From the NCBI RefSeq assembly GCF_014696135.1, contig NZ_JACJPP010000003.1, forward strand, positions 1-64,000: DNA of 64,000 nt, written 5' to 3'. The position numbers were made by a program, and so were the translations under genes. The notes below the pieces were generated by a model. That model was not told the origin of the DNA. It saw nothing but the letters and a program-made list of their open reading frames with translations, and searched no databases. The stretch comes from Nodosilinea sp. FACHB-141. GTDB taxonomy: Bacteria; Cyanobacteriota; Cyanobacteriia; Phormidesmidales; Phormidesmidaceae. Every line of letters starts with the position of its first letter. The stretch's first letter is position 1. Below are positions 8,727 through 17,324 of this stretch, piece after piece.

Positions 8727-9816
8727 CCATTCCTCTCCCTTTCACCGCGCTGCTGAAGCTCTTGCTGAAGTGGCGCCCAGTGCCGAGGCGATCGCCCGCA
8801 AAGCCGAGGTTATTGCCCAGCTCAAAACCCTACACGAGCCCACCTTGGGCAATGACCTGGTCAGCCTGGGCATGGTGCGCAATCTGCAAGTGGTCGATGA
8901 CTACGTCTACCTGCGGCTCTACGTGGGCCGCCACCAGCTCGACCTACAAGAGCAAGTGCAAACCACTTTAGAGCAATTGCCCTGGTGCAAAAAAGCCTAC
9001 GCCCAGCTCTGCACCATCCCCGGGGTGCGCACCACCCTGGCGGTGTCAAGCGGCAAGGGCGGCGTGGGCAAATCGACCACGGCTGTGAACCTGGCGGCGG
9101 CCCTGGCCGAAACTGGGGCCAAGGTGGGGTTGCTGGACGCCGACATCTACGGCCCCAATGTGCCCCAAATGCTGGGTTTAGGTCATTCAGAAGTGCGCGT
9201 GATTGACACTCCCAACGGCCAGCGGTTTGTGCCCCTAGAGGCCCACGGCATCAAGCTGATGTCCGTCGGATTGCTGGCTCAAGGCGACCACCCGCTGGCT
9301 TGGCGCGGCCCGGTGATGCACAAAATTCTCACCCAGTTTCTCCACGAGGTGGACTGGGGTGAATTGGACTACCTACTGATCGACCTGCCCCCCGGCACGG
9401 GCGATGCCCAGATCACCATCGTCCAAGAAAGCCCAATCTGCGGCGTGGTGATGGTGACGACGCCGCAGCAGGTGGCTGTCTCCGACGTGCGCCGCAGCGT
9501 CCACATGTTTCGCCAGGTGGGGGTGCCAGTGCTGGGCCTGGTCGAAAATATGAGCTACCTGCTCTGCGACCACTGCGGCGAACCGACGCCGATCTTTGGC
9601 AGCGGCGGCGGTGCCCAGATCGCCACTGAGCTTTCGGTGCCGCTATGGGGCCAAGTGCCCATCGACCCCCGCATTTGTGAACAGGGCGATGCCGGCGTGC
9701 CCCTGCCGGTGAAGCTGCCCAATGCCCCCCTGAGCAAGATCTTTGGCCAGATTGCCCTGGGGTTAAATGCGACCTTTGGAGTAAAGGCAGGGTCGTCGCT
9801 GGCGGCGGTGGATTGA
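8719..9816 (+). CDS. mrp: Mrp/ApbC-family Fe-S carrier ATPase
   Basis: This 365-residue protein starts at the ATG at 8719, overlapping the HEAT gene by eight bases; the frame stays open further upstream but only as a shadow of that gene. It has an N-terminal DUF59/MIP18-like domain (about 15-100), a deviant Walker A SGKGGVGKST (about 111-120) and DLPPGTGD in the switch region. A C-x2-C pair (LLCDHCGE, about 282-285) is the cluster-binding motif of the ApbC/Nbp35 family. Members bind and deliver [4Fe-4S] clusters as homodimers in the cytoplasm. Cyanobacteria usually have at least one housekeeping copy; this one lies directly after a ferredoxin and flavoprotein, so local delivery of clusters is plausible. 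Whether it is the only copy cannot be seen here. Confidence 0.92.
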   Translation: MSSHSSPFHRAAEALAEVAPSAEAIARKAEVIAQLKTLHEPTLGNDLVSLGMVRNLQVVDDYVYLRLYVGRHQLDLQEQVQTTLEQLPWCKKAYAQLCTIPGVRTTLAVSSGKGGVGKSTTAVNLAAALAETGAKVGLLDADIYGPNVPQMLGLGHSEVRVIDTPNGQRFVPLEAHGIKLMSVGLLAQGDHPLAWRGPVMHKILTQFLHEVDWGELDYLLIDLPPGTGDAQITIVQESPICGVVMVTTPQQVAVSDVRRSVHMFRQVGVPVLGLVENMSYLLCDHCGEPTPIFGSGGGAQIATELSVPLWGQVPIDPRICEQGDAGVPLPVKLPNAPLSKIFGQIALGLNATFGVKAGSSLAAVD

Positions 9817-9817
9817 G

Positions 9818-9910
9818 AGGATGAGGAAGGTGAGGAAGGGGGAAGGGCGTTAGTTATTCATTCTGAGCTTCCCCATCCCCCTATCTTCCTGATCCCCCTC
9901 ATCTCTCCAT
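9818..9910. repeat. Purine/pyrimidine palindromic repeat, family C
   Basis: GAGGATGAGGAAGG-type sequence on the left mirrors CTTCCTGATCCCCCTCATC-type sequence on the right as a long imperfect hairpin. It fills most of the gap between mrp and the ABC transporter gene and probably separates the transcripts. Confidence 0.55.
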
Positions 9911-9984
9911 CACAAAACGACCTACAGACATCAGCACGCCAATACTCGCCGGGCGGCCTAAAACACCGTTTAGAATGCTGAGGT

Positions 9985-11781
9985 GTGATTAGGAGCAGGC
10001 GATTGGTTCAGTCTCAGCCCCAAGACGTCTCCTCGCAACAGCCTCTGCTGCGGGTATTGAGCAGTTTGCGCGCTCACCTTTGGCTCACCTTGGGGGCGTT
10101 AATCAGTGCCCTGCTGCTGGTGGCGGCCTACGCGGCGACGCCGCAGCTGTTTCGTTGGGCTATCGACGATGGCATTGCCGCAAACAATTTGACGGTGGTG
10201 TTGCAAAGCGGGGCGGGGCTGGTGGTCGCGGCCCTAGCCCGAGGGCTGTTTAACTTTGGCCAGAGTTTTTGTGCTGAGGCGATGTCGCAGAGCGTGGTCT
10301 ATGACCTGCGCAACCGCATCTTCAGCAAGATTCAAACCCTCAGCTTTAGCTACCACGACCAGTCTCAAACCTCGCAGCTGCTCACCCGAGTCACCAGCGA
10401 CATTGAGCAGGTGCGCACCTTCCTCAGCACCAGCCTGGTGCAGGTGATTAGCGGGGTGGTGACGCTGGTGGCGATCGCCGCGATTCTCCTGATCATGAAC
10501 TGGCAGCTGGCGCTGATCAGCCTGACGGTGGTGCCTCTGGCAGGGTGGCTGATGGCGCGATTCTTTAACCAAAACAACCTGCTGTTTCGCCAGGTGCAGG
10601 AGCAGCTCAGCGACCTCAACGCGGTCTTGCAGGAGAACTTGCTGGGGGTGCGGGTGGTTAAAGCCTTTGTGCGGGAGGATGCCGAGCGCGATCGCTACAC
10701 CCAGCTGAACGGTGAGCTAGTCGCCGCCAACATGAAAACCATTCGAGCGATTCGCAACACATTCCCCTTCATCTTTTTGGTCAGCAACTTGGTGATTGTG
10801 GTGGTGGTGGGCTACGGCGGCGTGGCGGTCATTAATGAGCAGTTTTCGGTGGGGGAACTGGTGGCGTTTAACGCCTATCTGCTGCTGATTTTGCAACCGA
10901 TTTTGCTGATTGGCTTTGCCGCCCCAGCGATCGCGGGGGCCTCATCCTCCGCCGAGCGGGTCTACGAGGTGCTCGATGCCGAGGTCGAAATTCGCGATCG
11001 CCCCAACGCCGTTCCTTTCACCACCTGCGCCGGTCGCATCACCTTTGAGAATGTATCGTTTCGCTATCCTGGCACCACCACCCCGGCCCTCAACGGCATT
11101 TCCTTTGAGACTAAGCCCAACGAGCTGATCGCCATTTTGGGCATGACCGGCTCGGGCAAAAGCACCGTCACAAACCTGATTCCCCGCTTTTACGATGTCA
11201 CCGCTGGGTCGGTGCGCATCGACGGTCGTGACGTGCGCGACTTTACGCTGGAGAGTCTGCGATCGCGCATCAGCACGGTTTTTCAGGAGACTACTCTATT
11301 CTCGGGCACCATTTTTTCTAACATCACCTACGCCAAGGCTGGGGCCACCCTGAGCGAAGTGGTCGAAGCGGCCAAAGCCGCCCAGATTCACGACTTTGTC
11401 ATGACCCTGCCCGAGGGCTACGACACGTTGGTGGGCGAGCGTGGGGTGGGGCTCTCAGGCGGGCAAAAGCAGAGAATTGCGATCGCCCGCACCCTGCTGA
11501 CCGACTACAAGGTGTTAATTCTCGACGACAGCACCTCCGCCGTCGATGCCCAAACCGCCGCCCAAATTCAGACTGCCCTCGACGACCTGATGCGCCGCCG
11601 CACCTGTACCGCCTTTGTAGTAGCTCAGCGGATCAGCACGGTCCGCACCGCCGATCGCATTCTGCTGATGGATAAGGGCTGCCTAGTGGCTCAGGGCACC
11701 CACGAATATTTGATGGCCCATAGCTCGCTCTACGGCGCAATTTTAGAATCCCAGGTGGGTGCTGCTCCGGCTCTTACCTAG
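9985..11781 (+). CDS. ABC exporter half, degenerate-site subunit
   Basis: This 598-residue half-transporter has a six-helix exporter domain (about 1-320) and a nucleotide-binding domain (about 350-590). Walker A is GMTGSGKST (about 386) and the signature is canonical LSGGQ (about 489). The Walker B end is LILDDS, with Asp where the catalytic Glu should be, and the switch His is Gln (VVAQRIS). These substitutions mark the non-catalytic subunit of heterodimeric exporters such as TM287/288. The next gene supplies the complementary subunit. The start is a GTG with a weak AGG upstream; a TTG six codons later is an alternative. Substrate is unknown: lipids, drugs or peptides are possible for this family. 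Confidence 0.9.
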   Translation: MIRSRRLVQSQPQDVSSQQPLLRVLSSLRAHLWLTLGALISALLLVAAYAATPQLFRWAIDDGIAANNLTVVLQSGAGLVVAALARGLFNFGQSFCAEAMSQSVVYDLRNRIFSKIQTLSFSYHDQSQTSQLLTRVTSDIEQVRTFLSTSLVQVISGVVTLVAIAAILLIMNWQLALISLTVVPLAGWLMARFFNQNNLLFRQVQEQLSDLNAVLQENLLGVRVVKAFVREDAERDRYTQLNGELVAANMKTIRAIRNTFPFIFLVSNLVIVVVVGYGGVAVINEQFSVGELVAFNAYLLLILQPILLIGFAAPAIAGASSSAERVYEVLDAEVEIRDRPNAVPFTTCAGRITFENVSFRYPGTTTPALNGISFETKPNELIAILGMTGSGKSTVTNLIPRFYDVTAGSVRIDGRDVRDFTLESLRSRISTVFQETTLFSGTIFSNITYAKAGATLSEVVEAAKAAQIHDFVMTLPEGYDTLVGERGVGLSGGQKQRIAIARTLLTDYKVLILDDSTSAVDAQTAAQIQTALDDLMRRRTCTAFVVAQRISTVRTADRILLMDKGCLVAQGTHEYLMAHSSLYGAILESQVGAAPALT

Positions 11782-11871
11782 TTTTCTTGCGGTTAGCTAA
11801 CTAGGCATTAAGGCTCTTCGATCTAAATTCTAAAATTGCCTTTGACCTCCAGAATCGAGAAACGACTACAG

Positions 11872-13644
11872 ATGACCCTCGCTACAGCCGCTCAGTCTCC
11901 ACTCGATGCTAAGCCCAAGCTCTCGACCATGGGGCGGTTCTTGCGCTACTTTGCGCCCTACCGACAAGATCTGCCGATCGCACTGTTGCTGGTTGCCATT
12001 GGGGCCACGACCCAGGCGATCGGGCCACTGCTGATCGGTTGGGCGATCGACAACCTGATTTTGCAGGGTAACTTGCCGGGGCTGCTGTGGATGCTGGCGG
12101 CGCTGACGGTGATTTATCTCGTTGGGGTGTGGGCGATCCGGGGGCAGATCTGGCGGATGGGTGCGATCGTGCAGCGGCTGCTGGGGCAGCTGCGGCAGGA
12201 TATTTTCGACAAGATCCAAAGTTTGCCGGTGAGCTTCTTCGATCGCAGCGAGGCGGGCGACTTGATGAGTCGTCTGCTCAACGATGTCAACACCGTCAAC
12301 CAAGCCTTTGGCCTCACCATTCCCCAGGTGCTGGGTCAGACCTTTAGCCTGCTGGGCATCATCATCGCCATGCTCTCGATCAATTTGCAGCTGGGGCTGC
12401 TAAGCAATCTGGTGGTGCCGCTGATGATTTTTACCACCGGGTTTTTCTCGCGCTGGGCGAGAAGCCGCTTTCGCCTCACTCGGCAGACCATTGGCGACCT
12501 GTCGGCCAAGCTGGAAGAGGACATTGGCAGTGTCAAGGAGGCTCAGGCGTTTAACCGCACCCAGCTCAATATTGAAGAGTTTGACAGCCTCAACGCGGCG
12601 AACCGCAAGGCCAACGTGCAGGCGGTGGCGGTGACGGCGGCGTTTTTGCCCTCCATTGACTTGCTCAATACTCTGGCGACGGCGGGGGTGACGGCCTACG
12701 GCGGCTATCTGGCGGTGACGGGGGTGATGACGGTGGGCACGGTGACAGCCTTTGTGCTCTACGTGCAGCAGTTCTTTCGGCCGATCCAGATTCTCAGCCA
12801 GTTTTATACCCAGGCGCAGTCGGCGCTGGCGGGGCTCGATCGCATCTTTCTGCTGCTCGACGAGCCTGCTACCCTGCAAGATGCCCTCAACGCTACTGAG
12901 ATGCCGCCGATCAAAGGCGAGGTGTGGTTTGAGTCGGTCGGGTTTGGCTACACTCCCAACCAGCGGGTGCTAAAGGAGGTCAACCTCTGCGCCCAGCCGG
13001 GGCAGATGGTCGCTCTGGTGGGGCCAACCGGGGCGGGCAAGAGCACGATTATCAACCTGATCATGCGATTTTACGATGTGTCGGAGGGGGCGGTGCGCAT
13101 CGACGGGGTAGACGTGCGCAGCGTCACCCAGGCCAGCCTGCGCCGCCAGATTGGCATTGTGCTGCAAGACAATTTGCTCTTTACCGGCACCGTGGCCGAA
13201 AATATTGCCTTTGGTGCCCCCCACGCCAGCCAGGCCGACATCGAAGCGGCGGCCCAGGCGGCGAATGTGCATGAGTTCATCACCTCGCTGCCCCAAGGCT
13301 ATAGCACCCGACTGGGAGAACGCGGCGCACCCCTGAGCCAGGGGCAGCGGCAGCTGGTGAGCATTGCCCGCGCGGTGCTGATTGACCCGCGCATCTTGCT
13401 GCTCGATGAGGCGACCAGCAGCATTGATACGCGTACGGAGGGGCTGGTGCAGGAGGCGATCGCCCGCCTCCTGCACAACCGCACCAGCTTTGTGATTGCT
13501 CACCGCCTCAGCACCGTCACCCAGGCCGACCAGGTGCTGGTGATTCAGCAGGGCGACATTGTCGAGCGGGGCACCCACGCCGAGCTAATAGCCCGTCAGG
13601 GCATCTACGCCAACCTCTACAGCCTGCAACTGGGCACGGATTGA
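11872..13644 (+). CDS. ABC exporter half, catalytic subunit
   Basis: A 590-residue half-transporter if started at the ATG at 11872; a TTG at 11836 would add 12 residues. It has a six-helix membrane domain and an NBD with Walker A GPTGAGKST (about 383), complete Walker B LLLDEAT with catalytic Glu, and switch His (FVIAHRLS). Its signature is altered to LSQGQ. Because each ATP site in a dimer combines Walker motifs of one subunit with the signature of the other, the intact LSGGQ of the preceding subunit meets the intact Walker B of this one. The two degenerate halves likewise face each other. That complementarity is strong evidence for a heterodimer. The gap of 90 bp from the partner suggests one transcript. 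Confidence 0.92.
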   Translation: MTLATAAQSPLDAKPKLSTMGRFLRYFAPYRQDLPIALLLVAIGATTQAIGPLLIGWAIDNLILQGNLPGLLWMLAALTVIYLVGVWAIRGQIWRMGAIVQRLLGQLRQDIFDKIQSLPVSFFDRSEAGDLMSRLLNDVNTVNQAFGLTIPQVLGQTFSLLGIIIAMLSINLQLGLLSNLVVPLMIFTTGFFSRWARSRFRLTRQTIGDLSAKLEEDIGSVKEAQAFNRTQLNIEEFDSLNAANRKANVQAVAVTAAFLPSIDLLNTLATAGVTAYGGYLAVTGVMTVGTVTAFVLYVQQFFRPIQILSQFYTQAQSALAGLDRIFLLLDEPATLQDALNATEMPPIKGEVWFESVGFGYTPNQRVLKEVNLCAQPGQMVALVGPTGAGKSTIINLIMRFYDVSEGAVRIDGVDVRSVTQASLRRQIGIVLQDNLLFTGTVAENIAFGAPHASQADIEAAAQAANVHEFITSLPQGYSTRLGERGAPLSQGQRQLVSIARAVLIDPRILLLDEATSSIDTRTEGLVQEAIARLLHNRTSFVIAHRLSTVTQADQVLVIQQGDIVERGTHAELIARQGIYANLYSLQLGTD

Positions 13645-13749
13645 GGGAGCGTTTGAAAGTGATTTGCTGCGGCTTTAGTCACCTACTGATCTCCCCTGCC
13701 CCCTTTACCCTGCGGGAAGCCGCAAGCGTTATAAAAAGGGGTTAAAAGT

Positions 13750-13850
13750 CCCCAGTTCCCAATCCTTCTCATGAGAGAGAAGAGAACCAATCTCTTGTCC
13801 CCTCTCCCGAGGGGAGAGGGCTAGGGAGAGGGCACTAATTCAGCAACGCC
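13750..13850. repeat. Family B repeat with a half MITE end
   Basis: A CCCTCTCCC/GGGAGAGGG palindrome ends at 13838-13850 with ATTCAGCAACGCC, identical to the right terminal inverted repeat of the complete element at 15125-15271. No matching left end was found, so this looks like a truncated copy. It lies between convergent genes. Confidence 0.55.
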
Positions 13851-13900
13851 CACCAAAGAGAACTTGAAGCCTGATGTTTTGGGCTGCTCTAACTCAGACT

Positions 13901-14251
13901 TCACCAAGAAAGGCCGTCGTTGAAGTAGAAGAGCCAGCCTAGGGTGGCTGCCGCAGTGGCTAGATTGATCAGGGGTAGGGTGGTGAGCCCGCAGGCCAAC
14001 AGGTAGCGATAGCGCAAATGGGCGAACACCGGCAGCAAAAAAACCAACCAGCTCAGCAGCACCGCCACTATGCAAATAATCGGAAAGGTGACAACGCTGA
14101 TCACTAGGGTCACTGCGGCAGGGCTTTCGAGAACCTTGGGGTCAGCAAACATCATCGACGACATGAGCGCGGGCATAAACCCGAGTATTACGCCGATGAT
14201 CAACATAACTGTCAGGGTAAAAAGAACCATTAGAGCGGTTTTTCGGCGCAT
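13901..14251 (-). CDS. Small membrane protein of unknown function
   Basis: A 116-residue hydrophobic protein with three probable membrane helices (about 7-32, 46-78 and 83-110) and a basic N-terminus (MRRKT). No family was recognised. It is convergent with the ABC pair and divergent from the SDR gene, from whose start it is separated by 88 bp, so it has its own promoter. Membrane location is clear; function is unknown. Confidence 0.65.
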   Translation of the reverse strand: MRRKTALMVLFTLTVMLIIGVILGFMPALMSSMMFADPKVLESPAAVTLVISVVTFPIICIVAVLLSWLVFLLPVFAHLRYRYLLACGLTTLPLINLATAAATLGWLFYFNDGLSW

Positions 14252-14339
14252 AGGGTTTGTTAGAGTAAAGACCGCGCTGCCTGGGCGGAGGACACCCTAG
14301 ATTGCCCAGTGCTCCGTCCAATCCATCTGAGGTGCGCCG

Positions 14340-15110
14340 ATGAGTCAGGTCGAGCAGACCCCCGTAGCTCTGGTAACCGGAGGCGCCCAAGGGATTGGCC
14401 TTGGCATCACTCAACTCCTGCTTAATCAGGGTTGGCGCGTTGCAGTTGCCGATATGAATATGGCCGCCGGCGCTGCCCTGCAAGACACTCTGCCCCAGTT
14501 TCACGAGTCGTTTATCTTTTTGCCCTGCAATGTATCTCAGGAGCATGAGGTGGCGCGCTGTGTCGGAGCTGCGGTGGATTGGTTTGGCCACCTCAACGCG
14601 CTGATCAACAATGCGGGCATCGCCCATCCCTACAGCGGCCCCGTCGAAGATCTAGCTCTGGAAGACTGGAATCGCTGGATTGGCACCAACCTGACCGGCT
14701 ACTTTCTGATGGTTAAGCATACCGTCCGCCATCTGCGCGCTGCCCGGGGTGCGATCGTCAACATTTCTTCGGTTCGCGCCCTTCAGTCTGAACCCAACTC
14801 CGAAGCCTATGCCGCCTCTAAAGGAGGCGTCGTGGCGCTGACCCACGCCCTGGCCATGAGCCTCGGCCCGGAAGTTCGCGTCAACTGCATTAGCCCCGGC
14901 TGGATCGATGTCAGCGCGCTGAAACATCCGCCCCAAGAGTCGCACCTGAGCCCGACTGACCACGCCCAGCACCCCGTAGGGCGCGTGGGTCATGCTCAAG
15001 ATATTGCCGACATGACCTACTTTTTGCTGTCAGATAAAGCCGGTTTTATCACGGGGCAAAACATCGTGGTCGATGGCGGCATGGGCCGCAAGATGATCTA
15101 CGAGGAGTAG
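14340..15110 (+). CDS. Short-chain dehydrogenase/reductase
   Basis: This 256-residue classical SDR has the cofactor motif TGGAQGIG at 13-20, NNAG in the middle, and a catalytic Ser-Tyr-Lys set (NISSV; Y157-x3-K161 in YAASK). The acidic D38-type residue after the second strand (AVADMN) favours NAD over NADP. The C-terminus has the usual GFITGQNIVVDGG ending. Family members oxidise or reduce alcohols and ketones, often sugars, steroids or 3-oxoacyl groups. No adjacent pathway gene identifies the substrate. It is monocistronic and is followed by a MITE-like element. Confidence 0.9.
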   Translation: MSQVEQTPVALVTGGAQGIGLGITQLLLNQGWRVAVADMNMAAGAALQDTLPQFHESFIFLPCNVSQEHEVARCVGAAVDWFGHLNALINNAGIAHPYSGPVEDLALEDWNRWIGTNLTGYFLMVKHTVRHLRAARGAIVNISSVRALQSEPNSEAYAASKGGVVALTHALAMSLGPEVRVNCISPGWIDVSALKHPPQESHLSPTDHAQHPVGRVGHAQDIADMTYFLLSDKAGFITGQNIVVDGGMGRKMIYEE

Positions 15111-15124
15111 GCCAGGGCTCGATC

Positions 15125-15271
15125 GGCGTTGCTGAATATAGACATGAATTGCCTTCATTCCTAACCCTTCTTCCAAAGGAGAAGGGAGCCGGAGTCCTGT
15201 TCCCTCGCCCCTTGGGAGAGGGCTAGGGAGAGGGCGGATCGGGTAGGTTCATCCCAGGATTCAGCAACGCC
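15125..15271. mobile_element. MITE-like element with 13-bp inverted repeats
   Basis: GGCGTTGCTGAAT at 15125-15137 and ATTCAGCAACGCC at 15259-15271 are perfect inverted repeats bounding a 147-bp element. The inside carries CCCTT/AAGGG and CTCGCCCC/GGGAGAGGG stems, related to family B repeats elsewhere in the window. It has no coding capacity, so mobility would need a transposase in trans. It sits exactly between two convergent gene ends, one base before the stop codon of the MocR gene. A half copy is at 13838-13850. Confidence 0.7.
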
Positions 15272-15272
15272 G

Positions 15273-16730
15273 CTAGATCAGGTTTAGGCCGGCCAAGCGT
15301 TCGAGACCCAGAGCGATCGCATCCTCCTCCAGTTCGCTGTAGCTAAAGATAAACTCGTGCCCTGGGCTAGGGCCGAGGTATTGGGGGCTGGCGGCAATGA
15401 GCCCAACGCCCACCTCAGCTGCTTTCGCTATCAGTACGTCGTCGGGGATATTAGTCGCAAAGCGCACCATCACGTGCAGTCCGGCATTTTCGCCCAGCAC
15501 GGTGGCGCGATCTCCCCAGTGCTCAGCCAGGGCCACAACCAGCGCTTGCCGCCGCCTGTCATAGATGCCCCGCATGCGACGAATGTGGCGCTCTAGGTGG
15601 CCCTGGGTGATGAAGTCGGCCAGCACCGCCTGCTCTAGGGTCGGCCCCTGGCGATCGGCTAGCCACTTGGCGCGGCTAAACACCGCCACCAGGGCCGGGG
15701 GCAGCACCATGTAGCCCACCCGCAGCGACGGAAACAGCACCTTCGAAAACGTGCCCACGTACAACACCGACTGCCCATCCCCCAACCCCTGCAGTGCCGG
15801 GATGGGGCGACCCCCATAGCGATACTCGCTGTCGTAGTCGTCTTCAAAAATCAGGCTGCCGCTCTGCTCTGCCCAGGCCAGCAGGGCCAATCGGCGCGGC
15901 AGAGACAGCACCGCCCCGGTCGGAAACTGGTGCGACGGGGTGACATACACCAGGCGAATCGGGCCGGAGGCGGCAGCCAGTGCCGCCACATCCATGCCTG
16001 CCCCATCTACAGCGATCGGGTGCAGCGTTGCCCCCTGGCTGGCCAGAACGCGGCGGGCGCTGAGGTAGCTGGGTTCTTCCAAGGCCACCGTATCGCCGGG
16101 CAATAGCAGCAGACGTGTGGCGAGAGAAAGCGCCTGCTGGGTGCCGTTAGTGATCAAAATTTGATCGGGGTGGCAGTGCACAGCGCGGGCCTGGGCCAGG
16201 TAGGCGGCGATCGCCTCTCGCAGCGGCCTATGCCCCATCGGGTCGGCGGCATAGTCGAGCCATTCGGTGCGGCGACAGTGGCGAGACAATAGCTGCCGCC
16301 ACAGCTCTAACGGGAAGCGATCGAGGGCCGGGCGGCCATAACGAAAGCTTAGAGCTACGGCGGGTTCAGGGCTGGGGCCAGGGTCAATCTGCTCTAGGCG
16401 ACGACCGTAGGCCGACAGCGGCACAGTGGGGATCGGCCTGACTGGGATAGCGGTTAGGGGAGGCGATTGCAGCAGATCGTCGGGCAGCTGGTCGCAAACA
16501 TAGGTTCCAGAGCCCGTCACCGTTTGCAGATATCCCTCGCTCAGCAGCTGGTCATAGCTCTGGGTCACCGTGGCCCGCGATACTCCCAGGCTTTGGGCCA
16601 GGGCACGGGTCGAGGGCAAGCGCTGACGCGGAGCCAGCCGTCCCTTGAGAATTCCAGCCCGCAAAGCGGCGTAAATCTGCTGGTAGACGGGGTCTGGGCT
16701 GTGGGAGTCGAGGGCGATGGCAAAATCCAT
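15273..16730 (-). CDS. MocR-family PLP-dependent transcriptional regulator
   Basis: This 485-residue protein combines an N-terminal GntR-type winged helix (about 1-75; RLPSTRALAQSLGVSRATV) with a C-terminal fold-type-I aminotransferase-like domain (about 110-480). The PLP lysine is K330 in GTFSKVLFPSLRVGY, and the phosphate and ring contacts ITNGTQQA and EDDYDSEY are intact. MocR/PdxR proteins sense PLP or amino acids and control vitamin B6, GABA or related genes. I chose the ATG at 16730 because the extra 31 upstream residues are not family-like. It is divergent, with a 112-bp spacer, from a GNAT gene, and a PNPOx-like gene is further downstream. That arrangement suggests these are its targets. 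Confidence 0.9.
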   Translation of the reverse strand: MDFAIALDSHSPDPVYQQIYAALRAGILKGRLAPRQRLPSTRALAQSLGVSRATVTQSYDQLLSEGYLQTVTGSGTYVCDQLPDDLLQSPPLTAIPVRPIPTVPLSAYGRRLEQIDPGPSPEPAVALSFRYGRPALDRFPLELWRQLLSRHCRRTEWLDYAADPMGHRPLREAIAAYLAQARAVHCHPDQILITNGTQQALSLATRLLLLPGDTVALEEPSYLSARRVLASQGATLHPIAVDGAGMDVAALAAASGPIRLVYVTPSHQFPTGAVLSLPRRLALLAWAEQSGSLIFEDDYDSEYRYGGRPIPALQGLGDGQSVLYVGTFSKVLFPSLRVGYMVLPPALVAVFSRAKWLADRQGPTLEQAVLADFITQGHLERHIRRMRGIYDRRRQALVVALAEHWGDRATVLGENAGLHVMVRFATNIPDDVLIAKAAEVGVGLIAASPQYLGPSPGHEFIFSYSELEEDAIALGLERLAGLNLI

Positions 16731-16842
16731 CGGGGTGAACCCATAGGAACGAGCAAAGTGGACTGGCCGGTTTAGCCAAAATTGGCTCTTGTGGCTCTCC
16801 AATTTTGCCTCTATTCTAAGCAAAGCTTTCAGAAAAGAAAAA

Positions 16843-17286
16843 ATGAACGTTTTTCAAGCTGGGTTTGAGCATCTTGAAGCAGTGGCAAAACTGTTTGACC
16901 ACTATCGAGTTTTTTACCAAGCCTCGCCAGATTTCGAAGCAGCAAAAACATTCATCAGCAAGCGTATTCAGGAAAACAGTTCAGCGATATTTGTGGCCTG
17001 TCATGGCGAGAAAATTGTCGGATTTACGCAGCTTTATCCCACGTTTTCGTCTGTATCGATGAAGCGGGTTTGGATCTTAAATGACTTGTTTGTAGAAGAA
17101 GCTTATAGGCGCAAAGGAACGGCAGGGCTGTTGCTGAATGCAGCAGCAGAATTTGCGCAAGCAACTGATGCAGCCCGGATTGTTCTATCAACGCAAATTT
17201 CTAATACCTCGGCTCAATCCCTCTATGAATCGCAGGGTTACTGCCGAGACGAGGCGTTCTATCACTACACATTGTCGCTGACATGA
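16843..17286 (+). CDS. GNAT-family N-acetyltransferase
   Basis: A 147-residue GNAT protein started at the ATG at 16843; an upstream in-frame ATG at 16789 would overlap the promoter of the divergent MocR gene. The acetyl-CoA loop is YRRKGTAGLLL and the preceding strand reads VWILNDLFVEEAY. The ending SLYESQGY is the usual GNAT C-terminal signature. The substrate is not predictable. Base composition is clearly lower in GC than its neighbours and it contains no HIP1 site, which may mean recent acquisition. It lies beside the MocR gene, where acetyltransferases are common targets. Confidence 0.88.
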   Translation: MNVFQAGFEHLEAVAKLFDHYRVFYQASPDFEAAKTFISKRIQENSSAIFVACHGEKIVGFTQLYPTFSSVSMKRVWILNDLFVEEAYRRKGTAGLLLNAAAEFAQATDAARIVLSTQISNTSAQSLYESQGYCRDEAFYHYTLSLT

Positions 17287-17324
17287 TTTGTGTTTTGAGA
17301 AATCCTGACTGACGCGCAAAAATT

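Noticed and set aside
12970..13578. A 202-codon minus-strand frame within the second ABC exporter gene
   Set aside because: It lies over intact Walker and signature motifs on the other strand, so it is a shadow.
7269..15271. CRISPR array suggested by repeated CCTCTCCC/GGGAGAGGG blocks
   Set aside because: Copies are scattered, not regularly spaced, and lack unique spacers of equal length; they are dispersed palindromes.
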